Assembly: GCF_030123105.1 (NCBI RefSeq)
Contig: NZ_CP126095.1
Location: 5,766,001 to 5,830,000, forward strand
Length of the DNA: 64,000 bases
Source of the DNA: Paenibacillus sp. G2S3
Lineage (GTDB): Bacteria; Bacillota; Bacilli; Paenibacillales; Paenibacillaceae
Direction: 5' to 3'
In this document: one piece after another, positions 30,359-41,981 of the stretch
Layout of the letters: every line of letters starts with the position of its first letter
Position numbering within the stretch: the first letter of the stretch is position 1
Notes under the pieces: generated by a model
Told to the model about the DNA's origin: nothing
What the model saw: only the letters and a program-made list of their open reading frames with translations
The model's database searches: none
Position numbers and translations under genes: made by a program

Positions 30359-31108
30359 ATGGATCGTGTTCTATATATTGTAAATGCAGCACATGAGGTT
30401 AATACCTATATTCCACCGCATCAGCATGAATGCTATGAACTGGTCTATTACTTAAATGGATCGGGCACTACTAATGTGGGGTCGCGAAGTTATCATTTTC
30501 GTTCTTCTTCATTCGCGCTAATACCACCCAATCATAAACATGACGAGAACCATCGCGAGGATGCTACTATACTATTTGTAGGCTTCCATTCAAATCACCC
30601 AAATATGGAGAATTTGCAAGGCGTCTATGAAGATGATAAAGACCATACTGTTCTACAAATCTTGCTTCGGATGAAAGCAGAATTTACACGCAAGCAAGAT
30701 GGATTCTCCGAACTATTGAATCTGCAAATGAGCGAAATCACTGTTCATCTGATACGGCTTCTTAGCGCCTCTGGTTTTCAGTCTCCAACGGAAGACAGAG
30801 TACAATATGTTCTAAACTATATGAATGAGCATTACCGCCATAAGCTATCAGTCGCAACACTCTCTGAGATGTCTGGATACAGCTATGATCGTTTCCGCCA
30901 TTTATTTAAAGAGCGATTCGGTTCTTCACCTCTGCGCTATCTACTATTGAAACGTCTGGATTATGCAAAATCTCTCTTGCAGCATACCCAAATGCATATC
31001 TCTGAAGTATCCGCTGCCGCTGGGTTTGTGAATGACGCCCAATTCTGCAATATGTTTAAACGTGAAGTTGGTCTCACGCCGCGGGCATTCCGATTAAGCA
31101 GTCAATAA
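30359..31108 (+). CDS. AraC-family transcriptional regulator
   Basis: 249 residues, intact. The N-terminal half is a cupin-like sensor (YIPPHQHECYELVYYLNGSG, about residues 17-36). The C-terminal half holds the two AraC helix-turn-helix units (SVATLSEMSGYSYDRFRHLFKERFG and the ISEVSAAAGFVNDAQFCNMFKREVG segment). TTGGAGGG precedes the ATG. Divergent orientation to the importer and hydrolase operon suggests it controls that operon in response to a sugar or nucleoside; the ligand is unknown. Confidence 0.9.
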   Translation: MDRVLYIVNAAHEVNTYIPPHQHECYELVYYLNGSGTTNVGSRSYHFRSSSFALIPPNHKHDENHREDATILFVGFHSNHPNMENLQGVYEDDKDHTVLQILLRMKAEFTRKQDGFSELLNLQMSEITVHLIRLLSASGFQSPTEDRVQYVLNYMNEHYRHKLSVATLSEMSGYSYDRFRHLFKERFGSSPLRYLLLKRLDYAKSLLQHTQMHISEVSAAAGFVNDAQFCNMFKREVGLTPRAFRLSSQ

Positions 31109-31127
31109 AACAACACTCCACACAAAA

Positions 31128-31163
31128 GGCCGTTGATTAGAGACGCCTCTAATTCAACGGCTT
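31128..31163 (+). terminator. Possible terminator of the AraC gene
   Basis: GCCGTTGA paired with TCAACGGC, with an inner GAG-CTC stem. There is no clear T-run, so termination is uncertain. Confidence 0.5.
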
Positions 31164-31184
31164 AAGAATAAAAGCTCAAAGACA

Positions 31185-31231
31185 AAAAAGGTTTGTAAAG
31201 TTGCTTATACAAGCGACTTTACAAACCTTTT
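31185..31231 (-). terminator. Terminator of the rRNA-tRNA operon
   Basis: Long stem AAAGGTTTGTAAAGT with its complement, then six T on the minus strand, directly after the last tRNA (Leu). Confidence 0.92.
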
Positions 31232-31235
31232 GATA

Positions 31236-31314
31236 TACCGGCGAGAGGACTCGAACCTCCACGGTTTCCCTCTCGATTTTGAGTCGAGCGCGTCTGCCAT
31301 TCCGCCACGCCGGC
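31236..31314 (-). tRNA. tRNA-Leu (CAA)
   Basis: Anticodon stem CTCGA/TCGAG with loop CTCAAAA; long variable arm of a class II tRNA; acceptor GCCGGCG. CCA is not encoded, unlike the rest of the cluster. Confidence 0.95.
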
Positions 31315-31328
31315 ACATATGAAATTAA

Positions 31329-31402
31329 TGGAGGCGCCACCCAGATTTGAACTGGGGATAAAGCTTTTGCAGAGCTTTGCCTTACCACTTGGCTATGGCG
31401 CC
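31329..31402 (-). tRNA. tRNA-Cys (GCA)
   Basis: Anticodon loop CTGCAAA; acceptor GGCGCCA pairs with TGGCGCC; CCA encoded. Confidence 0.95.
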
Positions 31403-31414
31403 ATATGAAAAATT

Positions 31415-31489
31415 TGGAGCGGACGACGGGAATCGAACCCGCGACCCTCGCCTTGGCAAGGCGATGCTCTACCGCTGAGCCACGTCCGC
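31415..31489 (-). tRNA. tRNA-Gly (GCC)
   Basis: Anticodon loop TTGCCAA on stem CGCCT; acceptor GCGGACG; CCA encoded. Confidence 0.95.
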
Positions 31490-31495
31490 ATAAAA

Positions 31496-31570
31496 TGGCT
31501 GGGGATATAGGATTTGAACCTATGCATGACGGAGTCAAAGTCCGTTGCCTTACCGCTTGGCTAATCCCCA
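31496..31570 (-). tRNA. tRNA-Gln (TTG)
   Basis: Anticodon loop CTTTGAC; acceptor TGGGGAT pairs with ATCCCCA; CCA encoded. Confidence 0.95.
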
Positions 31571-31589
31571 ATAACATTTTAAAGTAAAA

Positions 31590-31666
31590 TGGGGCGACTG
31601 ATGGGTCTCGAACCCACGAATGCCGGAACCACAATCCGGTGCGTTAACCCCTTCGCCACAGTCGCC
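31590..31666 (-). tRNA. tRNA-His (GTG), copy 1
   Basis: Anticodon loop TTGTGGT; extra 5' G opposite C73 as in all tRNA-His; acceptor GGCGACT with AGTCGCC; CCA encoded. Confidence 0.95.
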
Positions 31667-31710
31667 ATATTAAACTGAATTTTGTTGCCATTCTTCTTTG
31701 TTAAAGTAAA

Positions 31711-31787
31711 TGGGGCGACCGATGGGTCTCGAACCCACGAATGCCGGAACCACAATCCGGTGCGTTAACCCCTTCGCCACGATCGCC
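31711..31787 (-). tRNA. tRNA-His (GTG), copy 2
   Basis: Nearly identical to the adjacent tRNA-His; differs in the acceptor (GGCGATC with GGTCGCC, one G-U pair). Flanking bases are also alike, which points to tandem duplication. Confidence 0.95.
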
Positions 31788-31809
31788 ATATTAAACTTTA
31801 GAAAGAATT

Positions 31810-31883
31810 TGGCAGGGGCAGCAGGAATTGAACCCACACCAACGGTTTTGGAGACCGTTGTTCTACCTTTAAACTATGCCCCT
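31810..31883 (-). tRNA. tRNA-Trp (CCA)
   Basis: Anticodon loop CTCCAAA on stem ACGGT; acceptor AGGGGCA; CCA encoded. Confidence 0.95.
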
Positions 31884-31889
31884 AAAAAC

Positions 31890-31975
31890 TGGTGGAGGAT
31901 GATGGATTCGAACCACCGAACACTTACGTGAGCAGATTTACAGTCTGATGCGTTTGGCCACTTCGCTAATCCTCC
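31890..31975 (-). tRNA. tRNA-Tyr (GTA)
   Basis: Anticodon loop CTGTAAA; long variable arm; acceptor GGAGGAT; CCA encoded. Confidence 0.95.
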
Positions 31976-31980
31976 AAGGA

Positions 31981-32056
<76 letters not shown>

Positions 32057-32083
32057 ATGGCACTCATTCTATTGTGGAAATCA

Positions 32084-32159
<76 letters not shown>

Positions 32160-32169
32160 AAGGTAAAAA

Positions 32170-32247
32170 TGGCGGAACCGACGAGATTCGAACTCGCGAT
32201 CTCCTGCGTGACAGGCAGGCATGTTAGGCCAACTACACCACGGTTCC
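32170..32247 (-). tRNA. tRNA-Asp (GTC)
   Basis: Anticodon loop CTGTCAC on stem CCTGC; acceptor GGAACCG; CCA encoded. Confidence 0.95.
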
Positions 32248-32269
32248 AAAAGATACAATTGCTTAATGA

Positions 32270-32350
<81 letters not shown>

Positions 32351-32367
32351 TCGTTCTTAAATATTTA

Positions 32368-32442
32368 TGGTGGAGGCTGAGGGATCGAACCCCCGACCCT
32401 CTGCTTGTAAGGCAGATGCTCTCCCAGCTGAGCTAAGCCTCC
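32368..32442 (-). tRNA. tRNA-Val (TAC)
   Basis: Anticodon loop CTTACAA on stem TCTGC; acceptor GGAGGCT; CCA encoded. Confidence 0.95.
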
Positions 32443-32497
32443 ATAAACAACAATTGTTATTGTACCAAACTACACTATGTAAAATCAAGTGAAAATT

Positions 32498-32572
32498 TGG
32501 TGACCCGTATGGGATTCGAACCCATGTTACCTCCGTGAAAGGGAGGTGTCTTAACCCCTTGACCAACGGGCC
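32498..32572 (-). tRNA. tRNA-Glu (TTC)
   Basis: Anticodon loop CTTTCAC on stem CCTCC; acceptor GGCCCGT with one G-U pair; CCA encoded. Confidence 0.95.
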
Positions 32573-32589
32573 ATACTAAGTAAAATTTG

Positions 32590-32681
32590 TGGCGGAGAGA
32601 GGGGATTCGAACCCTCGAGACGCTTGTGGCGCCTACACGATTTCCAATCGTGCTCCTTCGGCCAAACTCGGACACCTCTCC
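32590..32681 (-). tRNA. tRNA-Ser (GGA)
   Basis: Anticodon loop TTGGAAA on stem CACGA; long variable arm; acceptor GGAGAGG; CCA encoded. Confidence 0.95.
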
Positions 32682-32684
32682 ATA

Positions 32685-32760
32685 TGGCTCCCCGAACAGG
32701 ACTCGAACCTGTGACAACTCGATTAACAGTCGAGTGCTCTACCAACTGAGCTATCAGGGA
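32685..32760 (-). tRNA. tRNA-Asn (GTT)
   Basis: Anticodon loop CTGTTAA on stem CTCGA; acceptor TCCCTGA; CCA encoded. First tRNA after the 23S gene, where a 5S gene would be expected. Confidence 0.95.
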
Positions 32761-32803
32761 ATATTCATACCAGGCTTGATCGCCTGAAAACTGAATCCGA
32801 GTT

Positions 32804-32817
32804 GAATTTGCGTTTTA
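32804..32817 (-). other. 23S precursor processing stem, 3' half
   Basis: TAAAACGCAAATTC (minus strand) is exactly complementary to GAATTTGCGTTTTA at 35819-35832 on the other side of 23S. Such stems are cut by RNase III or mini-III during rRNA maturation. Confidence 0.8.
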
Positions 32818-32823
32818 AGTATA

Positions 32824-35750
<2,927 letters not shown>

Positions 35751-35818
35751 TGATTTTTCCCAAAGAAAAATCTCACTAATAACATTTACTTGTTTACACA
35801 AGTTGCTAAAAGATGTTC

Positions 35819-35832
35819 TAAAACGCAAATTC
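35819..35832 (-). other. 23S precursor processing stem, 5' half
   Basis: GAATTTGCGTTTTA on the minus strand; pairs with the 3' half at 32804-32817. Confidence 0.8.
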
Positions 35833-35979
35833 GTTTCGGTATCCAGTTTTCAAGGATCAAGTCTTACTTGAGAGCTTAAACTCTCAAAACTGAGCAACGA
35901 GTGAGTAACAGGCCTAAACCTGAGATTTGGAAGTTTAACTTCCGATTTGAATGTTTCCATTGCAGGAAACGATTCTCCA

Positions 35980-37539
<1,560 letters not shown>

Positions 37540-37697
37540 TATTGAAAAGAGCGATATGCTCATTTTGAAACATCTGACGAGAAAATTAATTCTCTAATTT
37601 TGGATTTCACTCTCGTGATTTCCTACTCACTCGTTGTTCAGTTTTCAAAGATCAAGCTGTTTATTTCGTCGTTGTGTTGTTCAGCAGCGACCTTTAT

Positions 37698-37727
37698 AAT
37701 ATATCACAGCGTCCTCGTTTTAGTCAA
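37698..37727 (-). promoter_or_regulatory. rRNA promoter, 16S-proximal
   Basis: TTGACT (37722-37727), 18 bases, TATATT (37698-37703), with an A/T-rich block directly upstream that resembles an UP element. Confidence 0.75.
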
Positions 37728-37804
37728 CCTTTTTTTAATTTCTTTTTTCGGTTGTCTTTCGAATGTTTTCGAAAGCACATCTCTGTGTCAGAGGGACGAG
37801 TTAT

Positions 37805-37834
37805 AATTTAACACATGAACAATGAAAGAGTCAA
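37805..37834 (-). promoter_or_regulatory. rRNA promoter, distal
   Basis: TTGACT (37829-37834), 18 bases, TAAATT (37805-37810). Same -35 and spacing as the proximal promoter, typical of tandem rrn promoters. Confidence 0.7.
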
Positions 37835-37881
37835 CCATTAATTTATTTGAATAAATAAGAGCGCATCATAATAGTAAACAA

Positions 37882-37908
37882 ACAAAAAAGAGAGTGCTCA
37901 GCCTCTCC
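37882..37908 (-). terminator. Terminator of ygxA
   Basis: GAGAG/CTCTC stem with six T on the minus strand, between the ygxA stop and the rrn promoters. Confidence 0.7.
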
Positions 37909-37964
37909 CTATCCCTACTTACTTTATCTATAGATTACCGGCAAATCCTGCATCTAATTCTTCT

Positions 37965-38843
37965 CTATAAGGTATATCGGATCGCATGACCCTCTCCCCC
38001 GTATCCCTCGCCCCATAAAGTAATCTCACGAATTAACGAACGAGAAACAAGCTTTCGTAATACCAGGGGTAACTCAGCCTCTAATTGGCATAGGCCAGAA
38101 TGCTGAAGTAATTCTTTTATACTCCACGCTTCTTTACGGCTACTCAAAATATTAAAGAGCAAAGCACAACAATCGGTCATTTTGGACATAATTCCAAATT
38201 CACAGGCTAGAAGAACAAGCTCAACTCTTTGCTCTAAGGTCTCCGTGCTGATTGTTAGTTCTTCATATAGTTTATGGACCGAAGTGTTCATACTTTTAAC
38301 CTGCTCCCAAACAGCTGGCTCTGGAAAGGTGCCCGCTTCACTGACTTCTATTCTTGCCCAATGATATAGAGCCATCAATACACAGTTATAAGCATCCATA
38401 ATACAGCCAGCTTCTATATACCGCTTAGATTTCACATACAAATGCAAGAATCGCGCAAACTCCATAAACTCCACTCGTTCCTTAAGTGGCCCTTCAAACT
38501 GCAAAATCTCCCGGCGCATATCCCCTAGTATTCCTTTGGGATCCCAGATCACTTCCCCAATCATCAAACTAGTAAGGAGCTCGTTATTATCTCCCGCCAT
38601 GACAGCCCGCTCCAAAGCGGAAAGGCCAATATGGACTGACTGGGTCCGTGTGTCACCGGCAATGGTGTGGCGAACAATATGTTCTAAATCCTGTTCCTCA
38701 TGCAAAACTAACACAACCATATCAAAATCCTGAAGTAGCGCGCTTTGAAATGGAGTATTCCCTTTCTGCCGTAAAGCGACAGCTCCCAAAACATTCTCTT
38801 CAAACGTTTCTCCACTCAACAAAGTTACATTGGACAATTCCAT
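37965..38843 (-). CDS. ygxA: YgxA-like nucleotidyltransferase-like protein
   Basis: About 292 residues, soluble and mostly helical. It matches the position and character of B. subtilis YgxA, a nucleotidyltransferase-like protein of unknown role. I see no complete catalytic G-S-x-D signature, so activity is doubtful. I start at 38843 (MELSNVTLLSG) because GGAGGG lies just before it; the ATG five codons earlier lacks a site. The order perR, ygzB, ygxA, 16S is the same as in B. subtilis around rrnD. Confidence 0.8.
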   Translation of the reverse strand: MELSNVTLLSGETFEENVLGAVALRQKGNTPFQSALLQDFDMVVLVLHEEQDLEHIVRHTIAGDTRTQSVHIGLSALERAVMAGDNNELLTSLMIGEVIWDPKGILGDMRREILQFEGPLKERVEFMEFARFLHLYVKSKRYIEAGCIMDAYNCVLMALYHWARIEVSEAGTFPEPAVWEQVKSMNTSVHKLYEELTISTETLEQRVELVLLACEFGIMSKMTDCCALLFNILSSRKEAWSIKELLQHSGLCQLEAELPLVLRKLVSRSLIREITLWGEGYGGEGHAIRYTL

Positions 38844-38970
38844 GCTTCCCTCCATTAAATTTGGCGAATTTGCGTCCAGTCAGTTATAATTCAGTTATAA
38901 TTATTATTCTACATATGAAAGACAGTTCCTTCTGGACAACCCAACTATATTTAGTTAGGAGCAAACACTC

Positions 38971-39336
38971 ATGAAGTTTAAAACGGCCAAGATCAACGCT
39001 TTTCGCACATGGGGATTACTGCTCACAATGCTCGGAATGGGACTTATGGTTTTGGGTACAGCAGGCATCGTATTCTGGGGATCGACTGGGAAAGTCTTCG
39101 CAGGAATCGGACTTGTAATCGGTTTAATTTCCATGATGGCAAGTCTTGCAATCTATTTCTGGGCTGGCATGCTGTCAACAAGTGCAGTTCAACTAGAGTG
39201 CCCAGAGTGTCACAAGCTGACCAAGATGCTCGGCAAAACAGACCGCTGTATGTTCTGCCATACCATTCTTACTATGGATCCAGCTGAGGCCACTATTACT
39301 GCAGATCAGCTTGAGCATCAGCAACTAAACCACTAA
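38971..39336 (+). CDS. ygzB: YgzB family small membrane protein (UPF0295)
   Basis: 121 residues. Two membrane helices (WGLLLTMLGMGLMVLG; GIGLVIGLISMMASLAIYF) are followed by a zinc-ribbon-like C-terminal domain with two Cys pairs (CPECHK and CMFCHT). This is the UPF0295/YgzB pattern; function unknown. It is encoded opposite to ygxA, with its start 128 bases from the ygxA start. In B. subtilis ygzB also lies between perR and ygxA. Confidence 0.88.
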   Translation: MKFKTAKINAFRTWGLLLTMLGMGLMVLGTAGIVFWGSTGKVFAGIGLVIGLISMMASLAIYFWAGMLSTSAVQLECPECHKLTKMLGKTDRCMFCHTILTMDPAEATITADQLEHQQLNH

Positions 39337-39397
39337 ACACATTTTACAGAGGCTCTTTACTAACTAGTTAAAATGCACTCAAATAATTGCTAATACA

Positions 39398-39432
39398 ACA
39401 AAGAGGCCCCCGATATGGGAGCCTCTTTGTTT
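39398..39432. terminator. Bidirectional terminator
   Basis: AACAAAGAGGC and GCCTCTTTGTT arms around a short loop, between the convergent ygzB and GH18 genes. Confidence 0.88.
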
Positions 39433-39451
39433 GTTATAAATGAAATTATGA

Positions 39452-41173
39452 TTACTTATGAATTTCTTGTAGTGCTTCCCATGCTGATGGATTGCTAAAG
39501 CTGCGATTCCATGATCCGATGCCTCCAAGACCCATGGACTTAGCAAGCTCAACTCTTGATTTTAAGCTCACCTTATCTTCTATCCATATTTTCTTAAGAG
39601 CGCCATCTTCCTTGTATTCTACGTAATTCTGCCCAGCATCCTTATCAAATGTCGGAGTTAGCTTTTTCTCTTTGATAATCTTTTCTACGGCATTCATACT
39701 AACCGATTTAGAGCTTACCTTTGTCTTGCCATCTACTTGAGCCTCAGTCCAGATGCGGGTGTACAATGGGATCCCCAAAATCACCTTCTCAGGCGGCACA
39801 TTGTCTTCCTCTATGATCCGGCTTATTGAATTCTCCACCCAAGGTAAGGAGGCAACAGAGCCCGCGATAGGGCTAGCCGCCCAATGTTCATCATATGCCA
39901 TCACTATTAGATAATCGACTAGTGTCCCAAGAGCCTTACGATCAAGGAACGCAGACCACATCTCACTATTGGATTTAGGAGTCACGTCTATGGAGACGAT
40001 TAGATTCTTCGCCTGAGCCATCGGTTTTAGCTCTCGCATAAATTGAGTGACATTCTCTCCGTCTTTCGTATACACATTTTCAAAGTCGATATTAATTCCG
40101 TCCAGATTGTATAAATCCGAATACTCTAAGATCTGTACGATTGCGTTCATCCGTTTCTCATAGCTGGACAATGCCTCAGTAGTCATGTCAGGATCGAAGC
40201 TATTGCTAAGCAATCCCCATACCTCTATCCCGCGCTCATGCGCCCACTGAACATACGCACTGTCGGCCTGACTGCGCACATTGCCATCACCATCTATAAT
40301 ACTAAACCAGGTTGGGCTAGCCACGTTAACGCCTGTTAGCTCACCGAAGGTTTCTGGATTTGGTTTGCGTTGGTAAACAGCTTCCCAATACAAATTCACT
40401 GACTTCCCTTTCCAGTTCCGTTCAGCGCGTGATGGCGTGGATTTCTTCGGCTCCACTGTCTTTTCACCATCTCGAACAATGTCACTTGCCTTGGCATAGC
40501 CTGCGTACCCGCTGCTTAATTGTACAAACAGCCAGTCCTTATTTTCCTCATTCCAAATATTCACGACTGCCCCAGGAGACATATCCGCAACTATAGGTGC
40601 GTGAATGGACGCTTCATTTCGTAGAGCTACTGACTTGTCTCCTTTTTCACCTTTTACTTTTCCTAGCGAGACAGTCTCTCCTGCCATCATCAATAGTACT
40701 GCGCCAGTATTGGTATCCTCTTGAATTTCAAACCCGTACAGGTCCTCTAACACATCCTCAGGAAGGTAGGTTACCTTCTCCTTTACTTCAGGTGCTAACC
40801 GCAGCTGCAGCGGACGATTGTTCAGACTGGCATCGGTTTTATCCTCCTGCATGTATAGAAGTTCGCTATCCGTTGATAAGATGACCGATTTCGTCTTTTC
40901 TTCATAACGAATGGACGGATCCACATACTCTTGCAATAACGGTAATGGTAACAACATGCTATCCCCAGTCCCACTAGCTGAATAACCTGTATGCTCTCCT
41001 TTTACAAAGATGGGATGCTCTTGAGCTTTCCAGTCCACATCTATATGCTGACGATTTGGCAATACATAAAATACTACCCAGTAAGCTGCTGCTACAATGA
41101 TTAAAAGTCCAAACAAGCGCCAAAAAAAACCTCCGCGCTTTTTGACGCGTCTCTGTCCCAGTCTTCTGTCCAA
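39452..41173 (-). CDS. Membrane-anchored GH18 family glycosidase with SH3 domain
   Basis: 573 residues. Basic N-terminus and one membrane anchor (FGLLIIVAAAYWVVFYVL), a copper-amine-oxidase-N-like region (about 50-150), a bacterial SH3 domain (about 175-235), then a GH18 barrel. The catalytic motif is intact: DGINIDFENV (D-x-x-D-x-D-x-E). This architecture is that of spore-cortex or cell-wall N-acetylglucosaminidases such as SleL/YdhD. It starts with TTG, eight bases after GGAGG. It interrupts the perR-ygzB neighbourhood known from Bacillus. Confidence 0.88.
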   Translation of the reverse strand: MDRRLGQRRVKKRGGFFWRLFGLLIIVAAAYWVVFYVLPNRQHIDVDWKAQEHPIFVKGEHTGYSASGTGDSMLLPLPLLQEYVDPSIRYEEKTKSVILSTDSELLYMQEDKTDASLNNRPLQLRLAPEVKEKVTYLPEDVLEDLYGFEIQEDTNTGAVLLMMAGETVSLGKVKGEKGDKSVALRNEASIHAPIVADMSPGAVVNIWNEENKDWLFVQLSSGYAGYAKASDIVRDGEKTVEPKKSTPSRAERNWKGKSVNLYWEAVYQRKPNPETFGELTGVNVASPTWFSIIDGDGNVRSQADSAYVQWAHERGIEVWGLLSNSFDPDMTTEALSSYEKRMNAIVQILEYSDLYNLDGINIDFENVYTKDGENVTQFMRELKPMAQAKNLIVSIDVTPKSNSEMWSAFLDRKALGTLVDYLIVMAYDEHWAASPIAGSVASLPWVENSISRIIEEDNVPPEKVILGIPLYTRIWTEAQVDGKTKVSSKSVSMNAVEKIIKEKKLTPTFDKDAGQNYVEYKEDGALKKIWIEDKVSLKSRVELAKSMGLGGIGSWNRSFSNPSAWEALQEIHK

Positions 41174-41296
41174 AATATATCCTCCAGATAATAATATGAT
41201 TTTTAATAGAGTCTAACATTACGATTATAACATCCACTTGGTTTCGTATAACCAGTAGAAAATAGTCATTTATCCTACAAATTGTTATATTCAAGA

Positions 41297-41334
41297 AGGA
41301 TAGCGTGAAACTTATATGTTCTTATATTTTTAAA
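41297..41334. repeat. Dispersed hairpin repeat, partial copy
   Basis: Shares GTGAAACTTATA and TTCTTATATTTTTAAA with the full copy at 48416-48479. The left arm is missing. Confidence 0.7.
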
Positions 41335-41338
41335 AAAA

Positions 41339-41381
41339 TAAAAACGTGAGTCCTCCGCTTTCGGATTTCGCACGTTTATTG
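41339..41381 (-). terminator. Terminator of perR
   Basis: AAACGTG...CACGTTT stem with an inner ATCCG/CGGA pair, followed by T-rich sequence on the minus strand. Confidence 0.75.
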
Positions 41382-41423
41382 TGATAACTTGGTAGATTGC
41401 CTTGATACCGTTCTGTTTTAGCC

Positions 41424-41855
41424 TTAATGCTGCGTCTCTCTACAACTTTTGCAAATTCCATGCAGCTCCATACGCAAACCTGTAATCTTAAAGCCTGTAG
41501 CTTGCTCAGCATGCAGCTCTACATCCCTAAGTGAAGGATAACTGAAATCCTCAATCTTACCGCATTGCTGACATATAACATGATAATGATCAGACACATT
41601 GGCATCAAAACGGCTGGAGCTATCCCCATAGGTCAACTCACGAACCATGCCAGCTTCCATAAACATCTTGAGATTATTATATACGGTTGCCACGCTCATG
41701 CTCGGAAATTTAGGCTCTAATGCCCGATATATATCGTCAGCTGTAGGATGATTCATTGCTTCCATCAAATACGTAAGAATCGCATGACGCTGGGGCGTAA
41801 TACGGACACCTGTTGTTTTTAATTGTTCCAATGCATGTTGTACGCCACTCCCCAT
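41424..41855 (-). CDS. perR: Peroxide-sensing repressor PerR (Fur family)
   Basis: 143 residues. Winged-helix part RITPQRHAILTYL and HPTADDIYRAL (with the metal-ligand His), recognition region SVATVYNNL, then the regulatory site DANVSDHYHVICQQCGKIED, which supplies His and Asp ligands for Fe/Mn, and the two structural-zinc Cys pairs CQQC and CKSC. These are PerR, not Fur or Zur, features. Start at 41855 follows AAGGCGGTG. A PerR-box-like sequence overlaps its own promoter, so self-repression is likely. Confidence 0.93.
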   Translation of the reverse strand: MGSGVQHALEQLKTTGVRITPQRHAILTYLMEAMNHPTADDIYRALEPKFPSMSVATVYNNLKMFMEAGMVRELTYGDSSSRFDANVSDHYHVICQQCGKIEDFSYPSLRDVELHAEQATGFKITGLRMELHGICKSCRETQH

Positions 41856-41895
41856 GACTGTCACCGCCTTTTAAATTTAAAAATAAAAGAAATTT

Positions 41896-41933
41896 TTCTT
41901 ATAATTGTAAGACTGGGTTTCCAATCTTGTCAA
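41896..41933 (-). promoter_or_regulatory. perR promoter with overlapping PerR box
   Basis: TTGACA (41928-41933), 18 bases, TACAAT (41904-41909). Over the -10 lies TTACAATTATAAGAA (41896-41910), which matches the Bacillus PerR box TTATAATNATTATAA at 11 of 14 fixed positions. Confidence 0.7.
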
Positions 41934-41981
41934 CGAAGTCGATACATTATATTCATTATTATATAAGAAAAATTACTTTTT

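Larger units (their letters stand above)
37540..37964. other. rRNA operon promoter region
   Basis: About 425 bases between 16S and ygxA. It holds two tandem promoters, the 16S 5' processing arm and the ygxA terminator, all listed separately. No gene. Confidence 0.7.
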
